DNA of 7,978 bases. It comes from an uncultured beta proteobacterium. Its GTDB lineage: Bacteria; Pseudomonadota; Gammaproteobacteria; Burkholderiales; Rhodocyclaceae. The stretch lies in contig CAIXAY010000510.1 of assembly GCA_903917505.1 (NCBI GenBank), forward strand, positions 1 through 7,978, read 5' to 3'. Below, piece by piece: positions 1 to 7,289 of the stretch; positions within the stretch are counted from its first letter, which is position 1, and the number at the start of each line of letters is the position of its first letter. The notes beneath the pieces were generated by a model. It ran no database searches. It was not told where the DNA came from and saw nothing but the letters and a program-made list of their open reading frames with translations. A program made the position numbers and the translations under genes.

Positions 1-326
1 AGTTCGTTGATCGCCGCGCGCGTCGTGCGGCCGGTGAACAGCACGTCATCGACGAGAATCAGCGGCCGGCCTTCGACGGTGAACGGGATCGAGGTACGCT
101 TGGTCTGCGGATGCAGCCCCCTCTCGCCGAAATCGTCGCGGTAGAAGGAAACGTCGATCAGCCCGATCTCGCCGGGCAGGCCGAGCAGTCCGCGCAGGCG
201 CCGGGCGATCCAGGCGCCGCCGCTGTGGATGCCGACGAGCATGGTGTCCGCTTTCAGTTGCGGGCGAATCAGGTTGGCCAGCGCGATGCATTGCGCCTCG
301 GCGTCAGGGATGGTGGTGAGGGGCAT
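1..326 (-). CDS. pyrR: PyrR-type uracil phosphoribosyltransferase / pyrimidine regulator, N-terminal part
   Basis: The gene runs off the low-coordinate edge, so 108 complete residues are visible of a family that is usually about 170. The protein starts MPLTTIPDAE. It carries the substrate-binding stretch VGIHSGGAW near residues 31-39, a SFYRDDF segment near 60-66, and the type I phosphoribosyltransferase PRPP loop ILVDDVLFTGRTTRAA at about residues 90-105, with the acidic pair D93/D94. PyrR proteins convert uracil and PRPP to UMP, and in some bacteria they bind pyr mRNA to control attenuation. Whether this one regulates RNA cannot be read from the sequence. The ATG at 326 is chosen because an AGGA Shine-Dalgarno lies 7 nt upstream. 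pyrB often follows in related genomes but is outside the window. The gene is separated from upstream ruvX by an inverted-repeat element. The family call is firm. Confidence 0.93.
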   Translation of the reverse strand, partial: MPLTTIPDAEAQCIALANLIRPQLKADTMLVGIHSGGAWIARRLRGLLGLPGEIGLIDVSFYRDDFGERGLHPQTKRTSIPFTVEGRPLILVDDVLFTGRTTRAAINE

Positions 327-333
327 GGGCAAT

Positions 334-337
334 TCCT
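334..337 (-). promoter_or_regulatory. Ribosome binding site of pyrR
   Basis: On the minus strand AGGA is followed by a 7-nt spacer and the ATG at 326. This fixes the pyrR start. A TTG lies in frame two codons upstream of the ATG but would be too close to this site. Confidence 0.65.
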
Positions 338-364
338 ATTGGCTTCGGAAATTCGGTCAAAAGC

Positions 365-501
365 TTAACCACAACGGGCACAACGTGCACAACGAAAAAC
401 CAAGAACTTGAAATTTGTATTCAATCGCCCGCTTAAGCAGTTACTCGCAATATTTTTATTGCAATGCTTTTCGTCGTGATCGTTGTGCCCGTTGTGGTTA
501 A
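365..501. repeat. Inverted-repeat element with 9-bp CACAACGNN units, between ruvX and pyrR
   Basis: The 20 bases at 365-384, TTAACCACAACGGGCACAAC, recur as an exact reverse complement at 482-501, and the match runs one base further inward (385 pairs with 481). Allowing about four mismatches, the arms extend to roughly 34-35 bp (about 365-398 and 468-501). Each arm holds three tandem 9-bp units. On the plus strand these are CACAACGGG (370-378), CACAACGTG (379-387) and CACAACGAA (388-396). Both outer edges are TTAA. The roughly 70-bp AT-rich centre contains a second small hairpin at 447-462. No protein gene is plausible inside. It looks like a dispersed intergenic repeat or a non-coding miniature element rather than gene sequence. 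Copies elsewhere in the genome cannot be seen from this window. Confidence 0.85.
447..462. repeat. Small AT-rich hairpin inside the repeat element
   Basis: GCAATA and TATTGC form a 6-bp stem around a TTTT loop. It sits in the central AT-rich section of the larger inverted repeat and would be its inner hairpin if the whole element folds as RNA or as a cruciform. Its function is unknown. Confidence 0.5.
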
Positions 502-944
502 ACGCTTCTTTCAGCTGCATCAATTCGTTCAAAATAGCACTGCAGGATGATCTGCGCGGCCAGCGCATCGATGTGCTCCTTGCCCTTGCCGCCGCCTTCG
601 GCGAGTCTTTCCGCCGCTTCGACCGAAGTCAGCCGCTCCTCGGCGTAATCGACGGGCAGGCCGAAGCGTCCGCGCAACTGGTTGGCAAAGCGCGTGCAGC
701 GCGCGGTCATGGCGTGCGCCGAACCGTCGAGCGCCACCGGCAGCCCGACGACCAGGCCACCCGGCTGCCATTCGCTGATCAGTGCGGCGATCGCCGCAAA
801 GCGCTCGTTGTTGCCCTCGCCGCGCAGCGTCGTCAGCGGGTGAGCCTGGGCGAGCTGCCGTTCGCCGACCGCGACGCCGATGCGCTTCTCGCCGAAGTCG
901 AACGCCAGAACCGTGCCCGAAGGGCGCTTGGCAAGTTCAGGCAT
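498..944 (-). CDS. ruvX: RuvX / YqgF family RNase H-fold nuclease, 148 aa
   Basis: This is a YqgF/RuvX protein, a cytoplasmic RNase H-like resolvase-type nuclease. In E. coli it is linked to pre-16S rRNA 5' end maturation. Visible family motifs are [13 protein letters not shown] (residues 15-27, with D16), [11 protein letters not shown] (64-74), the EERLTS motif (102-107) and HIDALAA (124-130, with D126). D16, the EERLTS glutamate and D126 match the expected acidic active-site positions. The ATG at 944 is preferred because it yields a normal family length and an N-terminus [22 protein letters not shown] at 971 would add nine residues inside yqgE. The start overlaps the yqgE stop by 8 nt (ATGCCTGA), with no clear Shine-Dalgarno, so translation is probably coupled to yqgE. 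The TAA stop at 498-500 lies within the edge of the inverted repeat, and the last codons (R-S-V) may be repeat-derived. Confidence 0.93.
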   Translation of the reverse strand: MPELAKRPSGTVLAFDFGEKRIGVAVGERQLAQAHPLTTLRGEGNNERFAAIAALISEWQPGGLVVGLPVALDGSAHAMTARCTRFANQLRGRFGLPVDYAEERLTSVEAAERLAEGGGKGKEHIDALAAQIILQCYFERIDAAERSV

Positions 945-1506
945 GCCCGGGCTTTTCGGCCAGGTTGGCAAAATCGACGCCGAGGATTTCCATCGCCGAG
1001 GGCAGCCGTTCCTCGTAAGGCAGGTCGAACAGGATACGTATGTCGGCCGGCACGGTCAGCCAGGCGTTTAGCGCCAGCTCGTGCTCGAGTTGCCCGGCTT
1101 CCCAGCCGGAGTAGCCGAGCGTGACGACGATCTCGCGCGGCTCGCCGTTGCGCGCGACGGCCTGCAAGACATCGCGCGAGCTGGTGAGGCCGACATCCGG
1201 ACTGACCGCCAGCGTCGATTGCCACTCGCCAAGCGGCCGGTGCAAGACGAAGCCGCGGTCGGTCTGCACCGGCCCGCCGAAGAAGACCGGCAACTTGGCC
1301 AGCGTGGCCGATTCGGCGTCGATCGCCACGTCGATCTTTTCCAGGAGGGTCGCGAGGTTCATGTCGATCGGGCGGTTGACGATGATGCCGAGCGCGCCCT
1401 GGTCGTTGTGCTCGGCGATATAGACCAGCGATTTGGCGAAATACGGATCGGACATCGCCGGCATGGCGATGAGGAAATGATTGGTCAGGTTGGTGCTTTT
1501 CATCAT
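937..1506 (-). CDS. yqgE: YqgE/AlgH family protein (UPF0301), 189 aa
   Basis: The protein has the family hallmarks in order: [10 protein letters not shown] near residues 9-18, [10 protein letters not shown] near 38-47, [15 protein letters not shown] near 75-89, [12 protein letters not shown] near 130-141, and a C-terminal [15 protein letters not shown]. Its length is typical. The biochemical function of the family is poorly defined; the AlgH name comes from alginate regulation work in Pseudomonas. The start is constrained: a stop codon (TAA, 1516-1518) lies in frame only nine bases upstream of the first ATG, so translation must begin at 1506 or at the next codon, ATG 1503. Neither has a Shine-Dalgarno. 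A sigma70-like promoter places its predicted start site on the A at 1506, which suggests a leaderless message. The 3' end overlaps ruvX, so the two are co-transcribed. Confidence 0.95.
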   Translation of the reverse strand: MMKSTNLTNHFLIAMPAMSDPYFAKSLVYIAEHNDQGALGIIVNRPIDMNLATLLEKIDVAIDAESATLAKLPVFFGGPVQTDRGFVLHRPLGEWQSTLAVSPDVGLTSSRDVLQAVARNGEPREIVVTLGYSGWEAGQLEHELALNAWLTVPADIRILFDLPYEERLPSAMEILGVDFANLAEKPGHA

Positions 1507-1512
1507 GACACT

Positions 1513-1541
1513 ATTTTAGTCGTCGACGGCGGCCGATACAA
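1513..1541 (-). promoter_or_regulatory. Predicted sigma70-like promoter for yqgE-ruvX
   Basis: On the minus strand TTGTAT (1541-1536) is separated by 17 bp from TAAAAT (1518-1513). The -10 box matches TATAAT at five of six positions and the -35 matches TTGACA at three of six. Counting seven bases from the -10 end puts +1 at 1506, the A of the yqgE ATG. The region is AT-rich compared with its surroundings. Inference only; no expression data. Confidence 0.55.
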
Positions 1542-1551
1542 AACGATGCGC

Positions 1552-1567
1552 TGTCCAGCGCTGGACA
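1552..1567. promoter_or_regulatory. Perfect 16-bp palindrome upstream of the yqgE promoter
   Basis: TGTCCAGCGCTGGACA equals its own reverse complement. It lies just upstream of the predicted -35 box, centred about 53 bases before the predicted transcription start. It could be a binding site for a dimeric regulator, or an RNA hairpin trailing chpA. I do not recognise it as the site of a named regulator. Confidence 0.4.
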
Positions 1568-1601
1568 TACCGCCACCGCGCGCTCGCCCGACCGGCGTCC
1601 G

Positions 1602-1617
1602 GCGCCGCAGGCGGCGC
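1602..1617 (-). terminator. GC-rich stem-loop directly after the chpA stop
   Basis: GCGCCGC and GCGGCGC flank a 2-base centre, realistically a 6-bp stem with a 4-base loop, beginning one base after the chpA TGA. There is no T tract after it, so it is not a classic intrinsic terminator. It may stabilise the chpA 3' end or act with Rho. It is only a weak call. Confidence 0.25.
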
Positions 1618-4600
1618 TCAAGCAACCCGTTGCTGTTTGACGTAACCGGCGACCAGCTCGAGCAATTCGTCCTCCTGGTACGGCTTGCCGAGGTAGTGGT
1701 TGACGCCGATCTCGAAGGCATAATCGCGATGCTTGTCGGCGGTGCGCGAGGTGATCATGATGATCGGAATGCCGCGCAGGCGCGCGTCGGCGCGAATGTT
1801 GCGGGTCAGGTCGAAGCCGTCGAGGCGCGGCATCTCGATATCGACCAGCATGACGTCGGGCAGCACGTCGAGGAGCAGTTCGAGCGCCTCGACGCCATCC
1901 TTGGCGGTGATGACCTGATAGCCTTCGCGGGCGAGCAGGCGGCCGGTGATCTTGCGCACGGTCAGCGAGTCGTCGACGACCATCACCGTCGGCAGCTTGG
2001 CGATCGCCGCGTCTTCGGCGCTCAGCACCGGCCGGCTCGGTACCGGCGAGGTGAAATCGGCGCTGCGCGGCCGGCTGGCCAGCGCGATCGGATTGAGGAT
2101 CAGGATGACCTGGCCGTTGCCGAGCACAGTCGCGCCATCGACGCCGATCACCCGCGCCAGTTGCGGGCCGATGTTCTTGACGACGATTTCCTTGTTGCCC
2201 ATCAGCTCGTCGACCTGCACGGCAATCCGCCGCGTTCCGGCGCGCAGCAGCAGGGCCCAGTATTGCCGGTGCTGTTCGGGCAGCGCCTGCGCATCGCCAA
2301 GGAGGTGCGGCAGATAATGGAAGGGATATTGATTGCCCATCCATTCGGCCGTCCCGGCTTCGCGCGTGCGCGTCAGGGCCGCTTCCTTGAGGTCGAGCAC
2401 CTGCTCGATCATCACCGACGGGATGGCGTAGTGCCGGTTGCCGGCGCGCACCAGCAGCGCCTTGGTCACGGCGAGGGTCAGCGGAATGTAGAGGCGGAAC
2501 TCGGTGCCACGCTCGGAGGTGGCGACGATTTCGATGCGGCCGCCGAGGCTGCCGACCTCGGTCTTGACCACGTCCATGCCGATGCCGCGACCGGCCACCT
2601 GCGAGACTTCGGACGCGGTGGTGAAGCCCGGCGTGAAGATCAGGTTGCCGAGGCGCGTGTTATCGGCCTCGTCGTCCGCGGCCAGCAGTCCGGTGGCGAC
2701 CGCGCGCGCGCGGATGCGCTCGAAGTCGAGGCCGCCGCCATCGTCGGCGAAGCTGATGATGATTTCGTTGCCTTCGCGCTTCACTCCAAGCGAGATTTCG
2801 CCGATGTCGGGCTTGCCTCGGGCGAGCCGCAACTCGCGCTCTTCAATGCCGTGCACGACCGAATTGCGCAGCATGTGTTCGATCGGCGCGCCGATCTTGT
2901 CGAGCACGCTGCGGTCGAGTTCGACCTGGCTGCCGGAAATGTCGAGGTTGGCGCGCTTGCCCAGCTCCTTGGACGTCTGCCGCACGATGCGGTAGAGGCG
3001 GTCGGCGAGACTTCCAAAGGGAACCATGCGCACGGCCATCAGTTCCTGCTGCACTTCGCGATTCAGCCGTGCCTGGGCGATGATCGCGGCGTTGGCGTCG
3101 TCGAGGTTCTTGAGCAGGTGCTGCTGCACGGTACCGACGTCGTTGACCGACTCGGCCATCATCCGCGTGAGTTCCTGGAAGCGGGTGAAGCGGTCGAATT
3201 CGAGCGGATCGAAGCCGGCATGCTTTTCGTCGGCCAGCGCGGTGCGCGATTGCATCTGCGACTCGGCCTGGATTTCGATTTCGCGCAACTGGCGGCGCAG
3301 GCGGATTACGTTCTCGGTCAGGTCGAGCAGCGATTCCTTCAGGCTGCGCATTTCGCCTTCGATGCGCGTGCGGGCGATCGACAGTTCGCCGGCTTCGTTG
3401 ACCAGGCGGTCGATCAGATCGGCGCGCACGCGCACAGTGGCGCGCGGGGTTGCGGCGCCGAGCGCGTCGGCCGGTTCTGCCGTGTCCGGCGTCTCGATCG
3501 CCAGCGGGGTGCGCGTTTGATCGCTGCGGCGCTCGCCGGTGATCGGCAGCGCCTCGTAGGATGCCGTTTCTGATTCGCTCTCGAGGCGCGTCGCCGCCGC
3601 AACGGCCGCCGGCTCCGGGCTGGGCGCAAGCGATTCGCCGGCCTGCAGGCGTTCGATGATGTGCAGCACCGCGTCGAAGTCATTATCGACTTCCTCGATC
3701 AGCGCGGGCGTCGCGTTGCCGGAACGCAGCGCTTCCTCGACGCGCGTCTCGATGGCGTGCGTTATTTCCCCGAGATTCATCGCGCCGGCCATGCGCGCGC
3801 TGCCTTTCAGGGTGTGCAGCAGGCGCGCCAACATGCGCACCGCATCGACGTTGGCCGGGGCGTTGCGCCAGGCGCGCAGCTGGGCGGCGATGCCCTGGTT
3901 GAGGTCGACCGCCTCCTCGAGGAAGATCGGCAGGAGCTGTTCGTCGATCTCGTCGTGCACGGCCAAAGGTGCGCTCTTTGTTACAGGGGCCGCTTCCGGG
4001 ATGAATTCGGCCGTCGCCGTTTCCGGCGAGGGCAGTTCAAGATCCTCGTCGAGCACCGCGCCGGGGATAGACGCGATGCGCACGTCCGGCACATCCAGCC
4101 GACTTGCCTGAGCGCCGAGCACCTGCGCCGGATAAAGCGCATCGAGCGCAAGGACGAGTTCGGGCGTGAGTTCGGGCTCGCGTCGTTCGGCGAGCGCTTG
4201 CAACAGCAGTGCGACTTCCTCGATCGCCTGGCGGATCACCCGCAGGGCGTCGCGGTCGCCCGGCTGCGCCGAGTAGTCACGGCGCAGCAGCGCGTGTTCG
4301 AGCGCCAGGCCGAGGCGATTGACCGCCTCGATGCCGACCGTCGCTGAAATGCCGGCGAGCGTATGCGCGGCGCGGTACATGGCGTGCGCGGTCGGCGCCG
4401 ATGGGTTGGCTTCGAGCAGGGGCAGTTCGTGTTGCAGGGTGGCCAGATGGGCGCCGGCTTCCTCGGAAAATATTTCGTAGAGCGCTGGCGAAATGGCGCT
4501 TGGCGGCGCGTCATCAGGCGTTGCCGTGACCGGCTCGGCGGGCGACGCTGGCGCGGTTGCCACGGGCGGCTCGATATCTGGCGCGGGCGCTTCGACAACC

Positions 4601-7254
4601 GGCGCGTTCGCCTCGGTGGCGACTTCCGGCAGGCTGAGCTCGTCGAAATTTATCGTCAGGTCGCCATCGCGGCTGGCCGAAGAAGCCTGCGGAAACTCGA
4701 GGGTGATGATCTCGGCGCTCGGTAGCGCTTCTTCCTGCGGCGCCGGCGTCGATGCTTCGGCGCGCATCGAAGGGCTGATGATCATCGATGCCGTCGCGGC
4801 ATGCGCTTCGTCGTGGCTGCGCCGCAAGGATTCGGCGAGCATGATTACGTCGTGCGCATCCGGAGCGCTTCCGGAGTGGCTTTCGAGCTGCCTGACCCAG
4901 GCGGAGAACAGCACGTGCGCCTGGCCGATCAGGCTCAACAGGTCGGCGCCGACTTCGAGTTCCTGCCGCAGCCAGAGATTGAGCGTCTGTTCAACGGCCC
5001 AGGCCGCTTCGCCGACGTCCTTGAGGCCGACCATGCGTCCGCTGCCCTTGAGCGTGTGGAAACCGCGCCGGATGATCGTCAGCACTTCGACGTTGTGCGG
5101 CTGGTCGCTGAGCAGCCGCAGGTTATCGTCGACCCGCGCCAGCACTTCATTGGCTTCTTCGAGGAAAATGGCCAGCAGTTCGGCGTCGATTTCTTCGTTG
5201 CTGGCCTGCGCCAGCTGGATCGTCGCCGGCGAGGGCTGCAGGTTTTCAGGCAGGTTGGGACTGAGCGTGGCCATCGCCAGCTCGATTTGCGGATCGGCGT
5301 TGCCGCCCGTCGCCAGCGCTGACAGCACGGCCTTGGTCTGCTCGCCGAGCGCGCTGTCGGCGACCAGCTCGGCGTCGTTTTGCAGCGTTTCCAGATTGAG
5401 CTTGAGTTCAGCACGCAGCGCGGCGTCGGCCGGCTGATCCTTGACCGCGCCGAGCAGCGCGTGCGTCTGACGCTTCTGCTGCTCGACTTCCTGCTCGACG
5501 CTGACTGCTTCGCCCGCTTCGTATTCGTCGCTGTCCTGCGGCCCGGGCGGTGCGGCCGGCGCGGAACCCGATTGCATCAAGCGGGAAAAACTCGCGAAAT
5601 CGCTCGCCCCATGCTGCAGCGAATCGACGAAGAATCCGATGATCGACAGCTGGCTGGCAACACGCTCGAAATCGCTTTCCAGCGGCACATACTCGGGATC
5701 GGCGAAACGCTTGATCTCGGCCGCGCATTCGTGCAGCGCGGCCACCGCGCCGTCGTGGCGCATCATGCTCAGCGCGCCGCCGATCTGGCGCAGCGGCACG
5801 TCGAGGCTGTCGATATCGCCGCGCTTGTCGGCATCGCGGAAGAACGCATCGAGCACCTGCTCGATCTGCACCAGGTTGCTCTGGATTTCCTTGGCCACCT
5901 GGCCGATCAGCAGTTTTTCCTGTGCCTGGCGCGACATTTCGTCGAGCAGGGCGATTTCCGATCCGGGCTGCGGCGGCGTTCCGGCCAGGCAGCCGTGGAT
6001 GCGCGCCACCGTAACGTCGACCTGGTGGGCGAAATCGCTGCCCAGGCGCGGGTAATTTTCCTGCGCGTTCTGCGCCAGCAGAATGGCCGTCGCGATTTCC
6101 ATCGCCACCGCTTCCGAATAACGGCTGCTGTCCTCGGACAGCCAGTTGGCGCCCGCGGCGATGGCTTGCGCCAGGCGGCGGTAATCGGTATGGCCGAGCT
6201 GCTCGACGACGGTCGACAGCGAGCCGGCATATTCCTTGAAAAGCAGCAGCGATTGCGCGGTGCCCGCGCAATACTTGTTCCAGGTTTCCTCGAGCGTGGC
6301 GATGACCTCGCGCAGCTTGCGGCGTACCGTTTCTTCGGCGGCCGGCGCGGCGGTTTCGCCGCTCGGCAGCGAGGCCTGCAGCTGATAGATGGTCTTGACC
6401 AGCTGCACGGCGCTGTTGCTGCCCTCGGCATGGGCGACGAAATAGAGCGCGTCGCGCATCAGCCGTTCGGCGACATTCTTCGATCCTTCGAACAGCCGGC
6501 GAATCTGCAGGTCGATGCGCGCGCACAATTGCTTGACGTCGATCTCGGCCGGCAGGCTGCCCTCGGCCAGAGCGGCGAGGAAACCGCTGGCCACCCACCA
6601 GAACGAACGCACCGATCCGGCATCCTGTGTCGCTTCGATGCGCTTGACCGCGCCCAGCATTTCGCTGACGCCGCTGCGGTCCTGCGGAGCGCGCAACCAG
6701 GCCAGCAGGCCGCGCTGGAAGCGGGCGCGTTCCTGGCGCAGCAGCCGCTGAAAATCGGACGGCGCCATTTTTCTCGCCGGCGCCACGCGCCGCGGCGGCC
6801 GCGCCGTGAGATCGGGGAAGAACAGGTCGGAGGCCCGGATGCGTTCGACGCCGCGCGCCGCCTGCACCTCGCGATACAGCGACAGCAGGCGCAGCGGCTG
6901 GTTGGGCTGGCCGTTGATCAGGTCGTCGAGATAATGGCCGATCGCCGCCAGCGCGCGATGGACCAGCGCGATCGAGTCCTCGCCGGCCGGCCGCAACTGC
7001 TGCTCGATGGCCTCGAGCATGGACTCCAGCGCTTCGGCAAACTGCGTCACGCCGTCGAGCCCGACGATGGTCAGCGCGCCCTGCACCTGGTGCAGGTGCG
7101 TGCGACAGAACTTGATCTGGGTGAGGTCGCCGACGCCGGCAGTCACGCTCGCCGTGTACTGCAGCAAGGCATCGTCGGCGCGGCCGAGCGCGAGGTCGAT
7201 CTCGCTCCTGACCCAGGTCAAAGGGCCGACGTCGAATTCAGTCGCGGAATTCAT
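1618..7254 (-). CDS. chpA: ChpA/PilL hybrid histidine kinase of the type IV pilus chemosensory system, 1878 aa
   Basis: This is the cytoplasmic CheA-type kinase of the Pil-Chp twitching system. Residues 1 to about 560 form a FimL/ChpA-like N-terminal region with a degenerate HPt-like motif HQVQG at H55. Three clear HPt domains follow, centred on H733 (HTLKGSGRMVG), H964 (HTLAGIS, lacking the usual lysine) and H1147 (HTLKGSARMAG). They are separated by acidic or Ala/Pro-rich linkers at about 562-590, 834-922, 1045-1095 and 1206-1270. Next come a CheA dimerisation segment from about 1273 (VRVRADLIDRLVNEAGELS), an HATPase domain with N-box RNSVVHG (N1464), DDGGG (1504-1508) and GRGIGMD (1555-1561), and a CheW-like domain at about 1595-1735. 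The C-terminal receiver has D1761/D1762, phosphoacceptor D1805, T1835 and K1857. All catalytic motifs are intact. P. aeruginosa ChpA is about 2470 residues with more HPt-type domains. The ATG at 7254 has GGAG 12 nt upstream, a long spacing. It follows pilI by 35 bp, with no pilJ between. Confidence 0.96.
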   Translation of the reverse strand: MNSATEFDVGPLTWVRSEIDLALGRADDALLQYTASVTAGVGDLTQIKFCRTHLHQVQGALTIVGLDGVTQFAEALESMLEAIEQQLRPAGEDSIALVHRALAAIGHYLDDLINGQPNQPLRLLSLYREVQAARGVERIRASDLFFPDLTARPPRRVAPARKMAPSDFQRLLRQERARFQRGLLAWLRAPQDRSGVSEMLGAVKRIEATQDAGSVRSFWWVASGFLAALAEGSLPAEIDVKQLCARIDLQIRRLFEGSKNVAERLMRDALYFVAHAEGSNSAVQLVKTIYQLQASLPSGETAAPAAEETVRRKLREVIATLEETWNKYCAGTAQSLLLFKEYAGSLSTVVEQLGHTDYRRLAQAIAAGANWLSEDSSRYSEAVAMEIATAILLAQNAQENYPRLGSDFAHQVDVTVARIHGCLAGTPPQPGSEIALLDEMSRQAQEKLLIGQVAKEIQSNLVQIEQVLDAFFRDADKRGDIDSLDVPLRQIGGALSMMRHDGAVAALHECAAEIKRFADPEYVPLESDFERVASQLSIIGFFVDSLQHGASDFASFSRLMQSGSAPAAPPGPQDSDEYEAGEAVSVEQEVEQQKRQTHALLGAVKDQPADAALRAELKLNLETLQNDAELVADSALGEQTKAVLSALATGGNADPQIELAMATLSPNLPENLQPSPATIQLAQASNEEIDAELLAIFLEEANEVLARVDDNLRLLSDQPHNVEVLTIIRRGFHTLKGSGRMVGLKDVGEAAWAVEQTLNLWLRQELEVGADLLSLIGQAHVLFSAWVRQLESHSGSAPDAHDVIMLAESLRRSHDEAHAATASMIISPSMRAEASTPAPQEEALPSAEIITLEFPQASSASRDGDLTINFDELSLPEVATEANAPVVEAPAPDIEPPVATAPASPAEPVTATPDDAPPSAISPALYEIFSEEAGAHLATLQHELPLLEANPSAPTAHAMYRAAHTLAGISATVGIEAVNRLGLALEHALLRRDYSAQPGDRDALRVIRQAIEEVALLLQALAERREPELTPELVLALDALYPAQVLGAQASRLDVPDVRIASIPGAVLDEDLELPSPETATAEFIPEAAPVTKSAPLAVHDEIDEQLLPIFLEEAVDLNQGIAAQLRAWRNAPANVDAVRMLARLLHTLKGSARMAGAMNLGEITHAIETRVEEALRSGNATPALIEEVDNDFDAVLHIIERLQAGESLAPSPEPAAVAAATRLESESETASYEALPITGERRSDQTRTPLAIETPDTAEPADALGAATPRATVRVRADLIDRLVNEAGELSIARTRIEGEMRSLKESLLDLTENVIRLRRQLREIEIQAESQMQSRTALADEKHAGFDPLEFDRFTRFQELTRMMAESVNDVGTVQQHLLKNLDDANAAIIAQARLNREVQQELMAVRMVPFGSLADRLYRIVRQTSKELGKRANLDISGSQVELDRSVLDKIGAPIEHMLRNSVVHGIEERELRLARGKPDIGEISLGVKREGNEIIISFADDGGGLDFERIRARAVATGLLAADDEADNTRLGNLIFTPGFTTASEVSQVAGRGIGMDVVKTEVGSLGGRIEIVATSERGTEFRLYIPLTLAVTKALLVRAGNRHYAIPSVMIEQVLDLKEAALTRTREAGTAEWMGNQYPFHYLPHLLGDAQALPEQHRQYWALLLRAGTRRIAVQVDELMGNKEIVVKNIGPQLARVIGVDGATVLGNGQVILILNPIALASRPRSADFTSPVPSRPVLSAEDAAIAKLPTVMVVDDSLTVRKITGRLLAREGYQVITAKDGVEALELLLDVLPDVMLVDIEMPRLDGFDLTRNIRADARLRGIPIIMITSRTADKHRDYAFEIGVNHYLGKPYQEDELLELVAGYVKQQRVA

Positions 7255-7266
7255 CTGGGGCAGGGT

Positions 7267-7270
7267 CTCC
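7267..7270 (-). promoter_or_regulatory. Candidate ribosome binding site of chpA
   Basis: GGAG on the minus strand lies 12 nt before the chpA ATG, longer than the usual 5-9 nt. It is the only purine-rich match in the 35-bp pilI-chpA gap and is part of a short direct repeat, GAGACC-GGAGACC. The spacing suggests modest initiation. Confidence 0.35.
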
Positions 7271-7289
7271 GGTCTCTGTCCACGGCGGG

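Noticed and set aside
365..501. Hairpin as a PyrR-binding attenuator for the pyr genes
   Set aside because: The position upstream of pyrR is tempting, but I saw no PyrR-type RNA-binding motif, no terminator with a T tract and no leader peptide. The period-9 arms and TTAA edges fit a repeat element better.
365..568. Short open frames reading NHNGHN-type peptides from both strands of the repeat
   Set aside because: They are simply the translation of the 9-bp repeat units. The same peptide appears from both arms because they are inverted, and no start signal or conserved domain supports a gene.
945..971. Longer ruvX reading from a TTG start at 971
   Set aside because: It would add nine residues not typical of the family, lie further inside yqgE, and lacks a ribosome binding site. 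The ATG at 944 overlaps the yqgE stop in a standard coupled arrangement.
1511..2344. Minus-strand open frame of 277 codons overlapping the chpA C-terminus in another frame
   Set aside because: It covers the CheW and receiver domains of chpA out of frame and yields an Arg/Ala-rich sequence. There is no sign of a frameshift, because the chpA frame itself is complete through the receiver domain.
2701..2712. Alternating CG run as a possible Z-DNA site
   Set aside because: It is inside the chpA kinase domain and is explained by consecutive GC-rich codons in a GC-rich gene.
1081..3573. Long plus-strand open frame of 830 codons opposite yqgE and chpA
   Set aside because: It lies wholly antisense to two strongly supported genes, spans their intergenic gap, and its product is the low-complexity Asp/Arg/Val/Ala-rich kind expected from GC-rich antisense frames. 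No domain is recognisable.
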